Position numbers and translations under genes: made by a program. Below are positions 26,568-34,471 of a stretch of DNA of 55,041 nt, piece after piece. Positions within the stretch are counted from its first letter, which is position 1. Each line of letters opens with the position of its first letter. Under the pieces are notes generated by a model that worked only from the letters and a program-made list of their open reading frames with translations, made no database searches and was not told the DNA's origin. This DNA is from Bacteroidales bacterium (lineage in GTDB: Bacteria; Bacteroidota; Bacteroidia; Bacteroidales; UBA10428), in the NCBI GenBank assembly GCA_035299085.1, contig DATGXG010000060.1, forward strand, positions 1 to 55,041. The letters are read 5' to 3'.

Positions 26568-28433
26568 ATGAAAAATGCACTTAAAATATTGCTGATTACG
26601 GCAACCATTCTCACATCGGCAGGATGTGCCGATTTCTTTGATATTTCCGATCCGAAAACCCTTTCGACTGACAATTTCCCGGCTACGCTGGACCAGGTTG
26701 ACCTGGTACTTACATCCTCCTATGCCGGGGCATATAGCATCGGGCTATACAGCTTTTACTGGTTCCCGATGGGCATTTACCTTTTCGATCATACTACAAA
26801 CACCTATGGTTCTTATGATGAAAGGGGATCCAGTATGGACAATTATACCAACATCGACAGCCGCTACACCACTCAAATGTATGTGGACCTTTGTAAATGG
26901 GCAAACCTGTCGACAACGGCCCTCGAAGCTATTAATAACTACAGGGAAACGGCCCCATCAGGTGAACAGGAAGAGCTCAGTTACATGACCGGGCAGGCAC
27001 TCTTCAACCGTGCGCTGGCGTATTGGCACAGCCAGATCTTTTTTGAAACGGATCCTGCTGGCCTTGGTTTCCCGATCTTTGACAAGGTCGCCACCGATCT
27101 CCAGGGCATGAAACGGCCCAGGGCTACTGTTACGGATACCTGGCAATTTGTGATCCAAGATCTTGAAACAGCGGTGCCGCTGCTGACCGGGTATGATGAC
27201 CCGAACCGGGCATCGGAGTGGGCGGCCAAAGGACTATTGGTTAAAGTTTACATGCAGTCGCTTTACATCTTCCCAGAAAATAAAACAAAATGCAAGGCGC
27301 TTATGGAAGACATTTTCCAGAACAGCGGAAAGCAGCTGGCATCGCCGGATGTGTACAAGGATATGTTTTACGGAAACGAAGAAAACGAATTCAATTCCGA
27401 ATCCCTGTATGAACTGGGCATGACCACCAACTGGAACCAGAGCGGTCCGTGGGCGGGCTATACAACAGGCAGCGGCATGCCCATGGTTATGGCACCCTGG
27501 TACATGGATCTTTACGTCCGTTTCAGGGCCGGCGTGGAAGGCGCCGTGGATCCATTAACCAAACCCTATGATGTGATTACCACAAAGAAAAGCAGTGAAT
27601 GGGGAAACAATTTTATCCATGATGCCAACATAAGACGCTTCGGGTTTGCAGGGATAGATGGGGACACCATGCCCAGGCGAACCCTGAATCCGGATTTTTT
27701 ATCCAATCTGCCACGGTCGCTTCACAATTATCCATACATCACATCCGATCCGGATTACCGGGATAAGTGCCTTGCTTTAAAGAATAATAAAGACCTTGTT
27801 GATCCCCGCCTGATGCTTTGCGCAGGTCAACCTTACGTGGATACCTACATAAACGAAAAAGGCGATACAACCTATTATGACCGGTCGCACGAGGTAAATA
27901 ACCGGCCTGACCTGCTGACATGGCAGCACCGGAAATTCACAAACATCAGGGGTGTTGAAATGGGACCGGCTGAAACACGCGGCAAGAACCAGAGCAGTGA
28001 TGCCAATTATCCGATTATCAGGCTGGCCGATATCTACCTGCTGTACGCAGAACTCATAAAAGATGAAGATCCGGCCCTGGCCCTTGAATATATCAACAAG
28101 GTTCACAGGAGGGCATACGGTTATTCTCCCGATGCAGCTTGTCCGTATGACTATACAAGCCTGACGGATCGAACAAGAACATTTGATGAGAATGATCCAC
28201 TTGCACATGATGTACTGAAATACGAACGCTGGGCGGAGCTGTTTGCCGAAGGGCAATGGTGGTGGGATGTAAGAAGATGGAAGATCGGGCCTTCTGAAGC
28301 CGGTTATTACAAGGAAACACGCCATGGCAGCATAACATGGACCGGTGATGCCTCATACGTTCAGCCCATTCCACAGCTCGAACTGGAAAGGAATGAGAAT
28401 ATGAAGCAGTCTCAGGGCTATCCGGGGCTGTAG
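26568..28433 (+). CDS. susD: SusD/RagB-family glycan-binding lipoprotein
   Basis: 621 residues. The lipoprotein signal ends LTSAGCADFF (Cys20, followed by acidic residues). The N-terminal SusD-like helical TPR scaffold is seen in LSTDNFPATLDQVDLVLTSS and GQALFNRALAYWHSQIFFE, and the C-terminal RagB region in YPIIRLADIYLLYAEL and YERWAELFAEGQWWWDVRRW. It binds oligosaccharide at the cell surface and closes over the paired SusC. It starts 28 bp after susC and is cotranscribed. The aromatic-rich middle part probably forms the ligand platform. Confidence 0.95.
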   Translation: MKNALKILLITATILTSAGCADFFDISDPKTLSTDNFPATLDQVDLVLTSSYAGAYSIGLYSFYWFPMGIYLFDHTTNTYGSYDERGSSMDNYTNIDSRYTTQMYVDLCKWANLSTTALEAINNYRETAPSGEQEELSYMTGQALFNRALAYWHSQIFFETDPAGLGFPIFDKVATDLQGMKRPRATVTDTWQFVIQDLETAVPLLTGYDDPNRASEWAAKGLLVKVYMQSLYIFPENKTKCKALMEDIFQNSGKQLASPDVYKDMFYGNEENEFNSESLYELGMTTNWNQSGPWAGYTTGSGMPMVMAPWYMDLYVRFRAGVEGAVDPLTKPYDVITTKKSSEWGNNFIHDANIRRFGFAGIDGDTMPRRTLNPDFLSNLPRSLHNYPYITSDPDYRDKCLALKNNKDLVDPRLMLCAGQPYVDTYINEKGDTTYYDRSHEVNNRPDLLTWQHRKFTNIRGVEMGPAETRGKNQSSDANYPIIRLADIYLLYAELIKDEDPALALEYINKVHRRAYGYSPDAACPYDYTSLTDRTRTFDENDPLAHDVLKYERWAELFAEGQWWWDVRRWKIGPSEAGYYKETRHGSITWTGDASYVQPIPQLELERNENMKQSQGYPGL

Positions 28434-28439
28434 TCGGTT

Positions 28440-28648
28440 CGTCATTGCGAGGAACCCCGTTCGTCTAAGGCTCTGCCTTAGTCGAACATATCTCATCAGG
28501 CTCCGCCTGATTAAAATTGATTCATTCAGGCACAGCCTGAAAAAATATATCCGACCGAGGTAGAACCTCGGCCGAACGGGGTTAAAATTGATTCATTCAG
28601 GCACAGCCTGAAAAAATATATCCGGCCGAGGTAGAACCTCGGCCGAAC
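28440..28648. repeat. Tandem REP-like array after susD
   Basis: A partial CGTCATTGCGAGGAA element (28440-28454) is followed by palindromes of the family seen at 3504-3575. Two near-identical 71-bp units (about 28511-28581 and 28582-28648) each contain TTCAGGCACAGCCTGAA and CCGAGGTAGAACCTCGG. The array sits between susD and the GH97 gene and could act as an intra-operon stability element. Confidence 0.8.
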
Positions 28649-28701
28649 AGAGATTTCGATTTGGATTTTTAGTTAGTTTTTAGGAATAGTGAATAATTAG
28701 T

Positions 28702-28785
28702 GGCTGCCAGGCGTAGTTCGCTTCTACGCCTGGCTTTGGTTCTTGATGTGCCAGGCGAAGTCTGTGACTTCGTCTTTACGTGACT
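28702..28785. repeat. Palindromic repeat pair (CCAGGCGTAGTTCGCTTCTACGCCTGG type)
   Basis: One hairpin with arms CCAGGCGTAG and CTACGCCTGG (28708-28733) is followed by GCCAGGCGAAGTCTGTGACT-type sequence (from 28750). Both modules resemble those before susC at 23128-23273. Confidence 0.7.
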
Positions 28786-28871
28786 GATAGTATTACCTAT
28801 TAGTGTACTTTACTTGATGGCTAGTTTGTAACTACGGTTTTATAAATGGATTAATATTAAGAATAACATAC

Positions 28872-30884
28872 ATGAAACAAAGTTTTTTTGCCCTCTCCTG
28901 CCTGTTCATCCTTTCAGCGTTGATTTTATCATGCAGCACCAAACCTTTAGCCGTATATTCACCCGACAAAACCATAAAAGTCAGTTTTACCCTTGTTGAT
29001 GGCCAGCCGCAGTATTCGGTTTCCAAAAATGATAAGATGGTGATCAATCCTTCAGCCATGGGTTTCATAAGGCGGCAGCAGACCGGCGATAACACCCGGT
29101 ACAAATTGCTCAGGGTCGAAACCGATTCGGCTTATGAAAAATGGGAACAGCCCTGGGGAGAGTTCAGGTATGTTGAAGACAGGCATAATGAGCTCAGGGT
29201 GCTTTTACAGGAATCCGGTGCGAAAAAGAGTCTGCTGGCTATACATTTCCGTGTATTCAATGACGGTATCGGATTCCGGTATTCTTTCCCGCAACAAAAC
29301 CAACCGGATTCCGTGGTAATCCTCGATGAACTTACTGAATTTACGTTTCCCGAAGATCACCAGGTCTGGTGGATCCCTGTGCATTCAGAAAACAGTTACT
29401 ATGAAAGCCTGTATCGCAAAACCCGCATCAGTGATACGGATACAATCAATACGCCGGCTACATTTGAAACAAAAGACGGACTATACCTGGCCATTCATGA
29501 AGCCAATCTTACTGATTTTGCATCGATGACCCTGAGAAAAACAGGAGATACACAATTTACAAGCGAACTGGTACCCTGGTCAAACGGGGTTAAAGTGTAC
29601 GCAAAAACACCTTTTGTAAGTCCCTGGCGGACTATTGTCATCGGCGAAAAACCCGGCAACCTGGTTACATCAACCCTTATGCTGAACCTGAATGAACCCT
29701 GCAGGCTTGATGATATCTCTTGGATCCAGCCAACCAAATATATCGGCATCTGGTGGGGCATGCACCTGAATAAATACACCTGGGCGCAGGGACCAAAGCA
29801 CGGGGCAACCACTGAAAATGTGAAGAAGTACATCGATTTTGCGAGCGAGAACGGCTTCGGAGCGGTACTCGTTGAAGGATGGAATGAAGGCTGGGATGGC
29901 AACTGGTCGGAAGATGGTTCGAAATTCAGTTTTACAGAAAGCTATCCGGATTTTGATTTGGGAAAAGTCACCTCGTATGGCGTATTGAAAAATGTAAGAC
30001 TGACAGGCCATCATGAAACCGGTGGTGCTGTGGCCAATTATGAAAAGCAAATGGAGGATGCGTTTGCATTATATCAGAAATATGGCGTGAACACAGTAAA
30101 GACAGGGTATGTGAACAAACGCCTCGATGGAAAGGAATGGCATGACGGGCAGTATGGGGTAAGGCATTACAGGAAAGTGATCGAAACGGCGGCTAAATAC
30201 AACATCATGATCGACAATCATGAACCGGTTAAGGGAACGGGGTTGCAGCGCACATACCCCAATTTCATGACGCAGGAAGGGGGCCGGGGACAGGAATGGG
30301 ATGCGTGGTCGACCGACGGCGGAAATCCTCCCTCGCATACCACCATTCTTCCATTTACAAGGATGCTGGCAGGACCCTTCGATTTTACACCGGGAACTTT
30401 TGATTTCAATTATATTGTAAATAAAGGAACACGGGTTAACACCACACTGGCCAAACAGCTCGCGTTATATGTGATTATTTTCAGTCCGCTACAGATGGCT
30501 TCAGATCTGCCTGAGAATTATGCAGATAATCCTGCTTTTAAATTTCTCAAAGATGTTCCCTGCAACTGGTCGGATACCAGGGTGCTGGATGCGGAGATCG
30601 GGAAGTATGTCACGATGGCCCGGAAAGACAGAAACAGTGAAGAATGGTATATCGGGAGCATCACCAATGAAGAAGCAAGAAACCTGAAAATTGACCTTGG
30701 TTTCCTTACAGACAGCCTGGAATACAAAGCCGAGATCTATGCTGACGGTGCAGGGGCAAATTATAAAACCAACCCGGATCCTGTTGCTGTTTCCACAAGG
30801 GTAGTAAATTCACAAACGCAACTCGATCTGGGCCTGGCCGCCGGTGGCGGTGCTGCAATAAGGCTCTTACCGGTACAAAGATGA
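28872..30884 (+). CDS. GH97 lipoprotein, predicted inverting alpha-glucosidase
   Basis: 670 residues. The lipoprotein signal ends LILSC (Cys21). Residues about 28-285 are the GH97 N-terminal beta-sandwich, 286-570 the TIM barrel and 575-670 the C-terminal beta domain. Residues I recall for B. thetaiotaomicron SusB (His437, Glu439, Glu508, Glu526, Glu532) map with identical spacing to His380, Glu382, Glu451 (NHEP), Glu469 (TQEGG) and Glu475 (GQEW). The strand where retaining alpha-galactosidase members carry a nucleophilic Asp reads VKTGYV, with Gly412. This predicts the inverting, calcium-dependent alpha-glucosidase subgroup. It trims imported alpha-gluco-oligosaccharides, consistent with the beta-helix glucanase candidate. 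Confidence 0.88.
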   Translation: MKQSFFALSCLFILSALILSCSTKPLAVYSPDKTIKVSFTLVDGQPQYSVSKNDKMVINPSAMGFIRRQQTGDNTRYKLLRVETDSAYEKWEQPWGEFRYVEDRHNELRVLLQESGAKKSLLAIHFRVFNDGIGFRYSFPQQNQPDSVVILDELTEFTFPEDHQVWWIPVHSENSYYESLYRKTRISDTDTINTPATFETKDGLYLAIHEANLTDFASMTLRKTGDTQFTSELVPWSNGVKVYAKTPFVSPWRTIVIGEKPGNLVTSTLMLNLNEPCRLDDISWIQPTKYIGIWWGMHLNKYTWAQGPKHGATTENVKKYIDFASENGFGAVLVEGWNEGWDGNWSEDGSKFSFTESYPDFDLGKVTSYGVLKNVRLTGHHETGGAVANYEKQMEDAFALYQKYGVNTVKTGYVNKRLDGKEWHDGQYGVRHYRKVIETAAKYNIMIDNHEPVKGTGLQRTYPNFMTQEGGRGQEWDAWSTDGGNPPSHTTILPFTRMLAGPFDFTPGTFDFNYIVNKGTRVNTTLAKQLALYVIIFSPLQMASDLPENYADNPAFKFLKDVPCNWSDTRVLDAEIGKYVTMARKDRNSEEWYIGSITNEEARNLKIDLGFLTDSLEYKAEIYADGAGANYKTNPDPVAVSTRVVNSQTQLDLGLAAGGGAAIRLLPVQR

Positions 30885-30893
30885 AATCCAATT

Positions 30894-30938
30894 ACACTGA
30901 GTTTCACAGGGGTATCACTGAGTTTCACAGAGCAAAGA
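30894..30938. repeat. Short CACTGAGTTTCACAG direct repeats
   Basis: Two copies of CACTGAGTTTCACAG lie in the gap between the convergent GH97 and ThuA genes; they are related to 15281-15350. Confidence 0.6.
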
Positions 30939-30951
30939 TGGCTATTCGGTG

Positions 30952-32460
30952 TTACCTCAGAAACGGATTCCCATTTTTATTCCTGCTCACCACCCACCGG
31001 AAAGCATTTACAAACAACAGTTTCTGTGTGGCATCGGTAAATTCGTCATCTCCATGCCCCATGTTCAGGTAAATCATCCGGTAATTCCGGTTCGTCCACA
31101 CGACAGGCCAATCACCGAAACTCACTACATCCTTAATGCCTATCGGATAATTGTCGGGTGACAAGGAAAGCAGTACTTCCACATCCGGGTTCTTCCTGGG
31201 ACTCGGATCCCACTGGTACCATTCACTTTCGGGGGCTATAAACGAGCCCGGCAAATTTTTGGTGACCGGATGTGTGCCATTATCCATACTCAGCTTGGCC
31301 GGTTGCGGTGGCCAGTTGTTGCAATAAAAAACGCCTCCGCCCATGAAATTGACAAACCATGGCCAGTGAGTATCCTTGTCGTTGTAAGCGGCTGCGTGAA
31401 ATCCCATCCATCCTCCGCCGTTTTCCATGTATTGCTGAAAGGCATCACGCTCTTCCTGTGCCGAAGGTGCATTGTTCAGCATCACAACGATATCATATTC
31501 TTTTAGCTTTTCATATGTATAACCTGCAAGGGTTTTTGTCACATCCAGATTATAACCCTCACCATAGCTCAGCCTGTGGAAAAATTCAACACCCTGTTCG
31601 GCAAAAATACGATGGGCCTCTTCGACCTCTTCACTGTAATACACCAGGGCTTTGAACCTCGGGGCGCTGGCGTAATTCGCAGAATAGGGAATATTGTCAG
31701 GGTCACCGGCAGATGCCCATCGAATGGCATTGGAAAACATGAGCGAAAAATCTTTGGATTCGAAAAGCTTCTGGCTATGTCCCATTAAGAAATACACATT
31801 CCTTGCGGCTTTATGGGGATTCGTCCAGATGACAGGGTGATCACCCATTTTGATACCGGATGCCGGTGTGTACGTCGATTCGTCCACATTGGCCAGTACA
31901 TGCACATTGGGTCGGGGACTCCGGTCAAAGGTGTACCATTCGTCATCAGGGATTGTAAACGACGCGCTGACGCCTTTCATCACAGGATGTGTTGCATCTT
32001 CAATCCTGACTACCCCATCGGCTTTGGCAGCAATATAATTATCGAAGCGGATTCCTCCCATAAAATCGGAGAACCAGTGCCACATGGGGTAGCCATCAAA
32101 CTCTCCGAGCAGTGTGGCATGGTGAAAACCAATCCATCCTCCGCGTCCTTCATCAATGTAACGGATAAAAGCTTTTTCGGCGTCCCTGGTCCATGAATAA
32201 GGAGGGTAATCCAATTGGATGATCAGTTTAAACCCCGAGAGGTATTCGTCATTTATTTCCTTTGTAGCATTGATTTCAGTAAACTCAACATTCAGTTCTT
32301 TTGATTTCTCCGTAAGCCATTTCAGCGCCGCATCGGTAAACCCGCCATGCTGCCCTCCCCGCTCGGTCAACACAAGGATTTTACAGGAAGGTGCGGCTGA
32401 AATGATAGCACTTGCACAAAGAAAAACCAGTAACATCAAAACTTTGAAAGCCTTTTTCAT
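30952..32460 (-). CDS. Secreted protein with two tandem ThuA-like domains
   Basis: 502 residues from the ATG giving MKKAFKVLMLLVFLCASAII (signal peptide to about residue 25); the long upstream extension of the frame covers the divergent promoter and is not used. Two ThuA/trehalose-utilization-like domains with a glutamine-amidotransferase-like fold follow each other. Domain 1 (about 28-240) has GGWIGFHHATLLG and PVIWTNP. Domain 2 (about 255-500) has GGGWMGFHAAAYND and PVVWTNRNYR. Both contain the LNMGH/LMGHS segment. The biochemical role is not established; such proteins occur with sugar-degradation genes. It closes the glycan locus and diverges from marR. Confidence 0.82.
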   Translation of the reverse strand: MKKAFKVLMLLVFLCASAIISAAPSCKILVLTERGGQHGGFTDAALKWLTEKSKELNVEFTEINATKEINDEYLSGFKLIIQLDYPPYSWTRDAEKAFIRYIDEGRGGWIGFHHATLLGEFDGYPMWHWFSDFMGGIRFDNYIAAKADGVVRIEDATHPVMKGVSASFTIPDDEWYTFDRSPRPNVHVLANVDESTYTPASGIKMGDHPVIWTNPHKAARNVYFLMGHSQKLFESKDFSLMFSNAIRWASAGDPDNIPYSANYASAPRFKALVYYSEEVEEAHRIFAEQGVEFFHRLSYGEGYNLDVTKTLAGYTYEKLKEYDIVVMLNNAPSAQEERDAFQQYMENGGGWMGFHAAAYNDKDTHWPWFVNFMGGGVFYCNNWPPQPAKLSMDNGTHPVTKNLPGSFIAPESEWYQWDPSPRKNPDVEVLLSLSPDNYPIGIKDVVSFGDWPVVWTNRNYRMIYLNMGHGDDEFTDATQKLLFVNAFRWVVSRNKNGNPFLR

Positions 32461-32559
32461 ACTTGTGATTTTGAATTCTAAAAATAGCATTTTTCCGAGG
32501 AATGGATATTCATTGCAGTTAGAAGAAAATCCCCGAAATTTCATTTTTTCATAAAATTT

Positions 32560-32592
32560 AGTTGTATATTGCAACTGTTTTAAAATACAACT
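32560..32592 (+). promoter_or_regulatory. Operator-like triple half-site before marR
   Basis: AGTTGTAT (32560-32567) and ATACAACT (32585-32592) form a perfect 8-bp inverted repeat. Between them CAACT (32572-32576) gives a second, tighter pairing with AGTTG. The last arm ends 7 bp before the MarR start codon, so a bound dimer would block the marR-MATE-gshAB transcript. This is the size and placement of a MarR operator. Confidence 0.6.
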
Positions 32593-32599
32593 TAATTTT

Positions 32600-33058
32600 A
32601 TGTCACAATCAGATAACCAGCCGGTTAAAGAATTCAGAAGGCTCCTGCGCCGCTTCGAAAGGGAGTTATTCATGCAGAACAGCGAGTCGTGTTGTAACGG
32701 GGTGACCCTTGCCCAGTGCCACACGCTATTGGAGATTGAGGACAAAGGCAAAGAATCGCTTACTGAACTATCTAAAACATTAGGCCTTGATAAAAGCACT
32801 ATAAGCAGGACCGTGGACGGGCTTGTGAATATCGGCCTCGTTAACCGGTCCATTCCAGCCGAAAACAGGCGCATGGCAACACTTCAGCTAACGGAATCGG
32901 GGGAAAACATTTGTCACACCATTAACTGTTCAAACGACAGGTATTTTGAAAAGACTCTTGAAGTGCTGTCTGACAAGGAAACCGGCGAATTAATCCGGCT
33001 GATGACCCTTGTGATTAACCGCATGATCGAATTGCGAACAAAAGGATCTGCAGATTAA
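32600..33058 (+). CDS. Cysteine-rich MarR-family repressor
   Basis: 152 residues. The winged-helix region is at about 42-100, with recognition helix DKSTISRTVDGLVNIGL and wing PAENRRMATLQL. Five cysteines stand out: Cys31-Cys32 and Cys40 (adjacent to His41) ahead of the DNA-binding core, and Cys105 and Cys110 in the dimerisation helix. The ESCCNGVTLAQCH segment suggests thiol-redox or metal sensing. It sits 11 bp before the MATE gene, itself 7 bp before the glutathione-synthesis gene, so all three form one operon, probably self-regulated through the palindrome upstream. Confidence 0.85.
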   Translation: MSQSDNQPVKEFRRLLRRFERELFMQNSESCCNGVTLAQCHTLLEIEDKGKESLTELSKTLGLDKSTISRTVDGLVNIGLVNRSIPAENRRMATLQLTESGENICHTINCSNDRYFEKTLEVLSDKETGELIRLMTLVINRMIELRTKGSAD

Positions 33059-33069
33059 CTAAACAGGTA

Positions 33070-34464
33070 ATGTATTCAAGTGATTACCGGATTAATACCA
33101 GCCTGAAACAGTTGGTTCAATTGGCTCTGCCGGTCATAGCCACTTCATTCATGTCGATGGCCTATAATTTTATCAATATGATATTTGTTGGCCGGCTTGG
33201 AAGTGATGCTGTTGCTGCGGTTGGTTCTGCCGGATTCTTTATGAATTTAAGCTGGGGAATTTCTTCGCTTCTGACAGTAGGTGCCGGCATTAAAGTATCC
33301 CATTCAATAGGTGAAAAAAATATCCAGCTCTCGCGAAGTTATGTAAGGAGCGGACTCCAGGTAATTATTCTGATTGCCGTCTTCTATTATCTCATCCTGG
33401 TTGCTGCCTCAAAGCACCTGATTCATGTCATCGGGCTGAATAATCCCCAAATTGAAGATTCTGCTGCGGAATACCTGGTAATAATCGGGTTAAATATCCT
33501 GTTCAACTTTCAGAATTTGTTCTTTACCAGCGTCTTCATTGGTTATGGAGACAGCAAAACATCGTTTCGAATCAATTCAACCGCGGTGGTATTGAATATG
33601 ATTCTTGATCCTGTATTAATTTTTATTGCCGGATTGGGAATAAAAGGTGCTGCCATAGGTACCGTTTTATCCCAGGCCGTCGCCACCGTTCTTTTTTACC
33701 GAAAGCTTTTCCAAAGGCCTGAATTAAACCCGCGAGGTGTGGCTTTTAGGAATGACCTCCTGAAAAAAATCTTCATGCTGGGAATCAGTCCTACCATACA
33801 ACGGGTATCTTTTACAATCATTGCCATAAGCATGGCCCGGATAATCAGCGGATGGGGCCCGGCCGCCATAGCCGTTCAAAAAGTAGGCATACAAATTGAA
33901 GCCATCTCCTATATGACAGCCGGAGGTTTTATGTCCGCCCTGTCTTCAATCTCAGGGAAAGCTTATGGAGCCCGAAATTTTGACAAGCAATGGAGGGTGT
34001 TTTGTGCCGGGATGGTGTTGGCAGTAATAATCGGACTCTTTACTTCAATGATCCTGATCGCTTTCCCAGGGACCTTGTTTTCACTATTTCTGAACGATGC
34101 AAAAAGCCTTTCCATGGGTCGTGAATATCTTGTAATTCTGGGGTATTCCCAATTATTCATGTGCCTTGAGCTGATGGCCACCGGCGCTTTCTTTGGCTGG
34201 GGAAAAACTAACATTCCCGCCATTACAGGAATAACATTGACCTTATTAAGAATTCCCATGGCCCTTGCCTTTATTCATTTCTGGCGTCACTCCCTGTCCT
34301 CTGTGTGGTGGAGCATCAGCATCAGCAGCATGGCCAAAGGAATTATTCTTGTCGCATTATTCATTTTCCTTTTTAAATATTTTATCAGGAATCAACAATC
34401 TTTCTCATATGAAACCAAACTGCTGCACAGCGGATCCACTAATCCGAAGTCCGAAAAAAATTAA
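33070..34464 (+). CDS. MATE-family efflux transporter
   Basis: 464 residues with 12 predicted helices. MATE signatures are seen in the first helix (LALPVIATSFMSMAYNFINM) with FVGRLGSDAVAAVG, and in the second half with LGISPTIQRVSFTI and GPAAIAVQKVGIQIEAISYM. It exports drugs or organic cations by H+ or Na+ antiport in the inner membrane. It is translated 11 bp after marR, which implies that the regulator controls it in response to its substrate or to redox stress. Confidence 0.92.
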   Translation: MYSSDYRINTSLKQLVQLALPVIATSFMSMAYNFINMIFVGRLGSDAVAAVGSAGFFMNLSWGISSLLTVGAGIKVSHSIGEKNIQLSRSYVRSGLQVIILIAVFYYLILVAASKHLIHVIGLNNPQIEDSAAEYLVIIGLNILFNFQNLFFTSVFIGYGDSKTSFRINSTAVVLNMILDPVLIFIAGLGIKGAAIGTVLSQAVATVLFYRKLFQRPELNPRGVAFRNDLLKKIFMLGISPTIQRVSFTIIAISMARIISGWGPAAIAVQKVGIQIEAISYMTAGGFMSALSSISGKAYGARNFDKQWRVFCAGMVLAVIIGLFTSMILIAFPGTLFSLFLNDAKSLSMGREYLVILGYSQLFMCLELMATGAFFGWGKTNIPAITGITLTLLRIPMALAFIHFWRHSLSSVWWSISISSMAKGIILVALFIFLFKYFIRNQQSFSYETKLLHSGSTNPKSEKN

Positions 34465-34471
34465 AACTGAA

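Noticed and set aside
32461..32874. Longer start for the ThuA-domain protein
   Set aside because: The extra part is antisense to marR and crosses the operator; the internal ATG at 32460 gives a signal peptide.
34265..34471. Longer start for the glutathione synthetase gene
   Set aside because: It would overlap the MATE gene by 200 bp in another frame; the ATG at 34472 lies 7 bp after the MATE stop and gives the family N-terminus.
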